A stretch of 32,698 bases of DNA from Stenotrophomonas beteli (lineage in GTDB: Bacteria > Pseudomonadota > Gammaproteobacteria > Xanthomonadales > Xanthomonadaceae). The notes under the pieces were generated by a model. It searched no databases and had not been told where the DNA came from. It saw only the letters and a list, made by a program, of their open reading frames with translations. Shown in pieces: positions 28,821 through 32,698 of the stretch (its first letter is position 1; every line of letters begins with the position of its first letter). The position numbers were made by a program, and so were the translations under genes. The stretch is from positions 1-32,698 of the forward strand of contig NZ_LLXV01000045.1 of the NCBI RefSeq assembly GCF_001431665.1, written 5' to 3'.

Positions 28821-29516
28821 TCAGACCTTGCAGCCGTCCGGGCCGCAGGCCTCGTCGTCGCCAGCCGGGGTGGCCGGGGCACCCTGTTCGGCCGCGATCT
28901 GGCGCAGCGCGTTGGCAAAGGCTTCGGGCGGCTGCGCCCCGGAAATGGCCCACTTCCCATCGATCACGAAGGTCGGCACCGAGGAAATGCCCAATGCATG
29001 GGCCTGCGCCAGCTTGGCCTCCACCTCGGCCAGGCCGCGGTCGGAGGCCAGCATCTGCGCGATTTCACCCCCGTCCAGGCCGCCAGCCACGCCGGCGTTC
29101 ACCAGCACGGCGGTATCGGCCAGATTCTGGCCCTGCTCGAAGTGGGCGCGGAACAGCGCTTCACCCACCGCGTCCTGCACGCCGTGCTCGCCGGCCAGCC
29201 ACAGCAGCCGGTGCGCCGGCAGCGTGGTCACCCGCACCTGGCCCTGGCTGAAGTCCATCGGCAGGCCTTCGGCCCGCGCCGTGGTCTGGGTCTGGTTGAG
29301 GATCTGCTCGGTACGCTCGACGCCACCGAACTTGCGCACATAGGCCTCGCGCAGCGGCACCGGGGTGGCATCCGCATCCGGGTCCAGCTGGAACGGCTGC
29401 CAGTGGATATCGAGTTCAGGCGCATTGGCGCCCAGCAACTGCACACCCTGCTGGAAACGATGCTTGCCGATCCAGCACCAGGGGCAGACCACGTCGGAGT
29501 AGATGTCGATTCTCAT
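28821..29516 (-). CDS. FrnE/DsbA-like thiol oxidoreductase
   Basis: A 231-residue thioredoxin-fold protein without a signal peptide, so probably cytoplasmic. The N-terminal active site is DVVCPWCWIGK, with Cys11 and Cys14; the cis-proline is in ISSVPTFVIDGKWAISGAQP. The helical insert between strands (RKFGGVERTEQILNQTQ, LPAHRLLWLAGEHG) matches the FrnE/DsbA-2-hydroxychromene isomerase subgroup. FrnE-type proteins are thiol oxidoreductases or isomerases linked to oxidative stress. The C-terminus ends in a second cysteine pair, CGPDGCKV (Cys224 and Cys229), which might interact with the active site. It lies between two families of palindromic repeats and has no close operon partner. Confidence 0.88.
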   Translation of the reverse strand: MRIDIYSDVVCPWCWIGKHRFQQGVQLLGANAPELDIHWQPFQLDPDADATPVPLREAYVRKFGGVERTEQILNQTQTTARAEGLPMDFSQGQVRVTTLPAHRLLWLAGEHGVQDAVGEALFRAHFEQGQNLADTAVLVNAGVAGGLDGGEIAQMLASDRGLAEVEAKLAQAHALGISSVPTFVIDGKWAISGAQPPEAFANALRQIAAEQGAPATPAGDDEACGPDGCKV

Positions 29517-29544
29517 CCCCCCGACATGGGGCCCGCCTCCCTCG

Positions 29545-29624
29545 AAAAAAGGGGACGGAGGGGATTAAGTCGTTTCCAGCACAACTGGGGTAAAGACGAC
29601 TTAATCCCCTCCATCCCCTTTTTT
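29545..29624. repeat. 29-bp near-perfect inverted repeat with poly-A/T ends
   Basis: The left arm (29545-29573) begins AAAAAAGGGGACGGAGGGGA and ends TTAAGTCGT. The right arm (29596-29624) is its reverse complement with one mismatch (GGGGACGG versus GGGGATGG). The loop is 22 bp. The arm sequence recurs once at 5080-5108. The T-rich right end follows a stable stem, so it could also terminate transcription from the plus strand, and equally from the minus strand. Confidence 0.88.
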
Positions 29625-29630
29625 GCTGGG

Positions 29631-30116
29631 TCACCACTGTGAATAGGGGTGACTGGCGAGGGCGACGTTGTAGTAGCGGGCGTCATCGGTCACTTCGGCG
29701 CCGGCCCAGTCCGGCAGGTCGATGACCTGGTCAGCGCTGTCCAGTTCGACCTCGGCCACCACCAGCCCGGCGTTGTCGCCGAGGAACTCGTCCACTTCCC
29801 AGGTCAGCCCGGCGTGTTCGACCAGATGGCGGCGCTTGTCGATCAGCCCGCCTACGCACAGTGCAAGCAACGCGCGCGCGTCTTCCACCGGGATCGGGTA
29901 GTCGAACTCCTGCCGGGTATGCCCGAGGGTGCGCGACTTCAGGTTCAGCGCGGCATGCTCGCCTTCGATGCGCACGCGCACCGAGGCATTCTGGGTACCG
30001 CGGTCGAGCGCGCCCATATCGTTGATGTAGCCCTGCGCCATTGGGATCACCCGATGCGCGGCGGTGCGCCAGCCATCACTGCTGACCAGGAATTTGCGTT
30101 CGATTTCAATGCCCAT
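29631..30116 (-). CDS. CYTH-domain phosphatase-like protein
   Basis: A 161-residue CYTH domain protein (triphosphate tunnel metalloenzyme). The signature ExExK is at the N-terminus, Glu4, Glu6 and Lys8 in MGIEIERKFLV. The usual charged beta-strands follow: SVRVRIEGEHAALNLKSR, QEFDYPIPVEDARAL, KRRHLVEHAGLTWEVDEFLG and VVAEVELDSADQ. Such proteins act on inorganic triphosphate, thiamine triphosphate or, rarely, ATP (class IV cyclase). With this bacterial short type, tripolyphosphatase is the likeliest activity, but it is inferred from the family. The ATG at 30116 is preferred because ExExK must be close to the start; the frame is open to 30263. Its stop lies six bases past the 29-bp inverted repeat. 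Confidence 0.87.
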   Translation of the reverse strand: MGIEIERKFLVSSDGWRTAAHRVIPMAQGYINDMGALDRGTQNASVRVRIEGEHAALNLKSRTLGHTRQEFDYPIPVEDARALLALCVGGLIDKRRHLVEHAGLTWEVDEFLGDNAGLVVAEVELDSADQVIDLPDWAGAEVTDDARYYNVALASHPYSQW

Positions 30117-30150
30117 GGCGCAATTATGCGCCACGGGTGATGACAGCCGC

Positions 30151-31485
30151 TCAGCGCTTCTCGAAGACCGCGATGCTTTCCACATGCGCGGTGTGCGGGA
30201 ACATGTCCATGGCACCGGCGCTGACCAGGGTGAAGCCCTGTTCGTTGACCAGATAGCCGGCATCGCGTGCCAGTGAGCCCGGGTGGCAGCTGACGTAGAC
30301 GATGCGCTTGAACTGCTTCAGCGGCAGCTGCTGCAGCACCTCGATCGCGCCCGAGCGCGGCGGATCCAGCAGCAGCTTGTCGAAGCCCTGGCGCATCCAG
30401 GTGGTGCTGCGCTGGTCCTGGGTCAGGTCTGCACTGAAGAACTGCGCGTTGGCAAGGCCGTTGCGCTCGGCATTCTCACGCGCACGCGCGACGAGGCCGG
30501 CATCGCCTTCGACGCCAACCACCTCGCGCACGCGGCGGGCCAGCGGCAGGGTGAAATTGCCCAGGCCACAGAACAGGTCCAGCACGCGCTCGTCCTCACC
30601 CGGCTCAAGCAGGTCCAGGGCATGGGCGATCATCTTCTCGTTGAGCTTGGCGTTGACCTGGATGAAGTCCAGCGGTCGGAACGCCAGTTCGACATCCCAC
30701 GGCGCCAGCCGGAACGACAGCGGCACGCCCTGCCCGCCCAGCGGATGTACGGTGTCCACTCCGCCCGGCTGCAGGTAGATGGCAAAGCCATGCTGCTGGC
30801 CGAACGCGGCCCAGGCAGCACGGTCAGCGTCGCTGAGCGGCTGCAGGTGGCGCACGGTCAGGGCGATGGCCTGGTCGCCGGCAATGAACTCGATCTGCGG
30901 GATGTCGCGCTTGCCATCCAGCGACTCGATGAAGGTGGACAGCGCCTCGACCTTGGTGCCGATGTCCGGAATCACCGTCAGGCATTGGCTGAGGTCGGCC
31001 ACGAAACGGGGGTCCTGTTCACGGAAGCCGACCAGGGTCTTGTCCTTCTTCTCGACCCGGCGCACCGAGAAACGGCCCTTGCGGCGGTAGCCCCAGCTCT
31101 CGCCGACCAGCGGCGGCAACACCGCGCCCGGCTTCACATGGCCGATCCGCTCCAGGTTGTCCATCAGCACCCGCTGCTTGGCAACGATCTGCTGGTCCTC
31201 GTCCAGATGCTGCAGCACGCAGCCGGCGCAGGTGCCGAAATGCGGGCACTTCGGCGTCACCCGCTGCGGCGAGGCCTGCAGCACCTCGACGGTACGGGCC
31301 TCGTCGAAATGACGGCTGCGGGCCGTCTGTTCAGCCATCACCACCTCGCCCGGCAGAGCGCCGCTGACGAAGGTGACCTTGCCGCCCTCGCCTTCACGGC
31401 GGGCGACGCCACGACCATCATGGCTGAGGTCGAGGATCTCGGTCTGGAACGGGGTACGGTCGATGCGGGAGCGGGATCGGGCCAC
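30151..31485 (-). CDS. rlmD: 23S rRNA (uracil-1939-C5) methyltransferase RlmD
   Basis: A 444-residue methyltransferase with an N-terminal TRAM domain (TEILDLSHDGRGVARREG, about 15-32). A [4Fe-4S] cluster motif has Cys80, Cys86 and Cys89 (CPHFGTCAGC) and Cys168 (LSQC). The SAM-binding region includes VLDLFCGLGNFTLPLARR, and the catalytic Cys400 lies in YVSCHPGSLARD. It forms m5U1939 of 23S rRNA in E. coli. The start is taken as GTG at 31485 because the product VARSRSRIDRTPFQ gives a complete TRAM domain; the next in-frame ATG (MAEQTARS) would cut into it, and the open frame to 32097 overlaps the divergent response-regulator gene. No strong ribosome-binding site precedes the GTG. Confidence 0.9.
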   Translation of the reverse strand: MARSRSRIDRTPFQTEILDLSHDGRGVARREGEGGKVTFVSGALPGEVVMAEQTARSRHFDEARTVEVLQASPQRVTPKCPHFGTCAGCVLQHLDEDQQIVAKQRVLMDNLERIGHVKPGAVLPPLVGESWGYRRKGRFSVRRVEKKDKTLVGFREQDPRFVADLSQCLTVIPDIGTKVEALSTFIESLDGKRDIPQIEFIAGDQAIALTVRHLQPLSDADRAAWAAFGQQHGFAIYLQPGGVDTVHPLGGQGVPLSFRLAPWDVELAFRPLDFIQVNAKLNEKMIAHALDLLEPGEDERVLDLFCGLGNFTLPLARRVREVVGVEGDAGLVARARENAERNGLANAQFFSADLTQDQRSTTWMRQGFDKLLLDPPRSGAIEVLQQLPLKQFKRIVYVSCHPGSLARDAGYLVNEQGFTLVSAGAMDMFPHTAHVESIAVFEKR

Positions 31486-31612
31486 GTGGCAACAGGCTGC
31501 GGGCAAAAATGGGGGCGTATTGTCGCAGATCCTGGCCGGCAGGGCCCGAAGCCGCTTGCGCCCGTGGCCGCCGTGCTTGATGATTGAGCCAGCTGACATG
31601 GAGGCAGCCCTG

Positions 31613-32341
31613 ATGCAGATGACCCCGCGGGCCAGCCGGCCCCGCTTCCTGCTTGTCGAGGACGACATCATCAGCCGCGGTTTTTTCAAGGCGGCGTTGG
31701 AAACGTTACCGGCGGACGTGGATACCGCTGATTCGCTGGCCAGCGCGCTGGCCAGTGCCGAACCGGGCGCCCACGATCTGTGGCTGATCGACGTCAATCT
31801 GCCCGATGGCAATGGCGCCCAGCTGCTGCGCGAACTGCGCCGTTCACATCCGGACACCCCCGCGCTGGCACATACCGCCGATGGCGATACCTCCATCCAC
31901 GCGCGCCTGCGCGAAGCCGGCTTCAGCGACACCCTGGTCAAGCCGCTCGGCCGCGACCAGCTGCTGAAGGCGGTACGCCGCGCGCTGGTCAACAGCCCGG
32001 CGGGCATCTTCGTGGCCCAGGCACCGGCGGCGGTCGAGCTCCATGTGGAGGACTGGGATGAGACCGCGGCGCTGGCCGCGCTCAATGGCCAGCGCAACCA
32101 CCTGATCGCGCTGCGCGAGCTGTTCCTGGCCGAGCTGCCGGGCGTACGCGACGCGGTCGAGCAGGCGGTGGACCAGCATGACGAGCGCCAGCTGCGCAGC
32201 CAGCTGCATCGGCTGCAGGCGAGCTGTGGCTTCGTGGGCGCGGCACGCTTGGCCCGTGCGGTGCGCCAGTTGCATCATGCGCCCGAGTCCGGGCAGGCCC
32301 AGGATGGGTTCCGCGACGCGGTGGCTGCCCTGCTGCATTGA
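31613..32341 (+). CDS. Receiver-HPt hybrid response regulator without output domain
   Basis: A 242-residue signalling protein. The N-terminal receiver domain has the acidic pocket VEDD (15-18), phospho-acceptor Asp60 in WLIDVNLPDG, Thr88 and Lys110 in VKPLG. The C-terminal part (about 147-242) resembles a histidine phosphotransfer domain: HLIALRELFLAELP, then RSQLHRLQASCGFVGAARLA, with His199 as the likely phospho-acceptor. The usual HxLKGxxxxxG consensus is altered to HRLQASCGFVG, so Lys and Gly after His are lost. No DNA-binding or GGDEF domain is present. It would relay phosphoryl groups from an unseen hybrid kinase. The ATG at 31613 has GGAGG eight bases upstream and is preferred to 31580 and 31598. 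It is divergent from rlmD. Confidence 0.82.
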   Translation: MQMTPRASRPRFLLVEDDIISRGFFKAALETLPADVDTADSLASALASAEPGAHDLWLIDVNLPDGNGAQLLRELRRSHPDTPALAHTADGDTSIHARLREAGFSDTLVKPLGRDQLLKAVRRALVNSPAGIFVAQAPAAVELHVEDWDETAALAALNGQRNHLIALRELFLAELPGVRDAVEQAVDQHDERQLRSQLHRLQASCGFVGAARLARAVRQLHHAPESGQAQDGFRDAVAALLH

Positions 32342-32342
32342 G

Positions 32343-32538
32343 GGTTGGTCGGCAGGGCTGCGCCCTGCACCCGCCGAGGCTTCAAGCCAAGGCAACAGCA
32401 GAAGCAACAACAAAAGCAAAAGCTGGCATTCCGTGGGTTGGCGGGGCGGTGTCGGAGTGCGGGGACGCCGTGAACCCATCCATGGGGGCTTGGCAGCCGC
32501 ATCCATGCGGCTGACACCCCGCCCTCCGACACCGCCCC
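32343..32538 (+). repeat. Half-size copy of the palindromic composite repeat
   Basis: It begins with GGTCGGCAGGGCTGCGCC and continues with TTCAAGCCAAGGCAACAGCA, as in the (inverted) right half of the element at 4359-4670. GGGGCGGTGTCGGAGTGCGG (about 32443-32462) is followed by the core: CGCCGTGAA, CCCAT-CC-ATGGG (32475-32486), GGCTTGG and CAGCCGCAT-CC-ATGCGGCTG (32494-32513). CCCCGCCCTCCGACACCGCC then forms the inverse of the segment before the core. The second outer arm is missing. Confidence 0.8.
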
Positions 32539-32541
32539 ACC

Positions 32542-32600
32542 TCTGACAGTTTCCCGCGATCGGGTAGATCCACGCCATGCGTGGATGAATTTCTGTCAGA
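32542..32600. repeat. SMAG-type palindrome flanked by an 8-bp inverted repeat
   Basis: GTAG-ATCCACGC-CAT-GCGTGGAT (32564-32586) is a GTAG-headed palindrome. It is flanked by TCTGACAG (32542-32549) and CTGTCAGA (32593-32600), exact inverse copies. The outer repeat would extend the structure to a two-part stem. Confidence 0.7.
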
Positions 32601-32615
32601 TATCGAAATCAATCT

Positions 32616-32656
32616 GGGGTCGGATCCGTTTTCCTGCGGAAAACGGATCCGACCCC
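32616..32656. repeat. Perfect 19-bp hairpin of the GGGGTCGGATCC family
   Basis: GGGGTCGGATCCGTTTTCC (32616-32634) and its exact reverse complement (32638-32656) are joined by TGC. It shares the stem base with the hairpins at 6983-7019 and 28752-28813. A further short inverted repeat (CGACAG 32666-32671, CTGTCG 32684-32689) lies beyond it before the window ends; no gene is visible there. Confidence 0.85.
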
Positions 32657-32698
32657 ATGCCGTCCCGACAGCTCGCGGAAAAACTGTCGAAGGCGGGG

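Noticed and set aside
1..32698. CRISPR array, tRNA, rRNA or integrase-bordered island
   Set aside because: No regularly spaced direct repeats, no cloverleaf with a CCA end, no rRNA segment and no integrase or transposase gene were seen on either strand.

Overview
The window is high-GC chromosomal DNA whose gene content and repeats point to a gammaproteobacterium of the Xanthomonadaceae, most likely Stenotrophomonas (S. maltophilia group). The main clues are short GTAG-headed palindromes of the SMAG type (5007-5028, 32564-32586), other dispersed palindromic intergenic repeats, and the overall set of proteins. The taxonomic call is an inference from recognition; no database search was possible. 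No tRNA, rRNA, CRISPR array, prophage or insertion sequence is visible, and the region looks like core genome.

Layout. 1-1367: the C-terminal part of a YegD-type Hsp70, a YkgJ-type cysteine-cluster protein and a 60-residue basic protein. 1418-3419 (minus): an ECF sigma factor, a membrane anti-sigma candidate and a secreted DUF4097 protein in an overlapping operon, with a small membrane protein and a minimal MscS channel running the other way. 4359-4670: a 312-bp palindromic repeat. 4671-8696: YbiI-type zinc-finger protein, DUF2058 protein, YgjP-type metalloprotease, a pseudouridine-synthase-like protein that lacks the catalytic Asp, and a phospholipase D/cardiolipin synthase homologue. 8700-15400: HDOD protein, leucine dehydrogenase, a lipidated subtilisin-like autotransporter and an acetyl-CoA acetyltransferase. 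15523-16432: two tandem alanine-rich small lipoproteins, each with its own strong terminator.

16713-24153 is a DNA-damage block. An AidB homologue is transcribed divergently from a four-gene overlapping operon made of a metallo-beta-lactamase-fold exonuclease, an ATP-dependent DNA ligase, an Lhr-like DEXH helicase and the PdeM phosphoesterase, i.e. the complete ligase-associated DNA damage response set. 24155-25874 holds a small unknown protein and an FAD monooxygenase. 25975-28660 (minus) holds nagZ, hpt and the methylthioinosine phosphorylase gene, followed by a cold-shock gene. In this set MTIP would make hypoxanthine that Hpt could recycle to IMP, while NagZ serves cell-wall recycling. 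28821-32341 holds a FrnE/DsbA-like oxidoreductase, a CYTH protein, the 23S rRNA methyltransferase RlmD and an orphan receiver-HPt protein. The last 357 bp are almost entirely repeats.

The most unusual content is the dense set of at least four distinct families of palindromic intergenic repeats. One has a conserved core in which hairpin stems change in a compensatory way around a constant CATCCATG-type loop.
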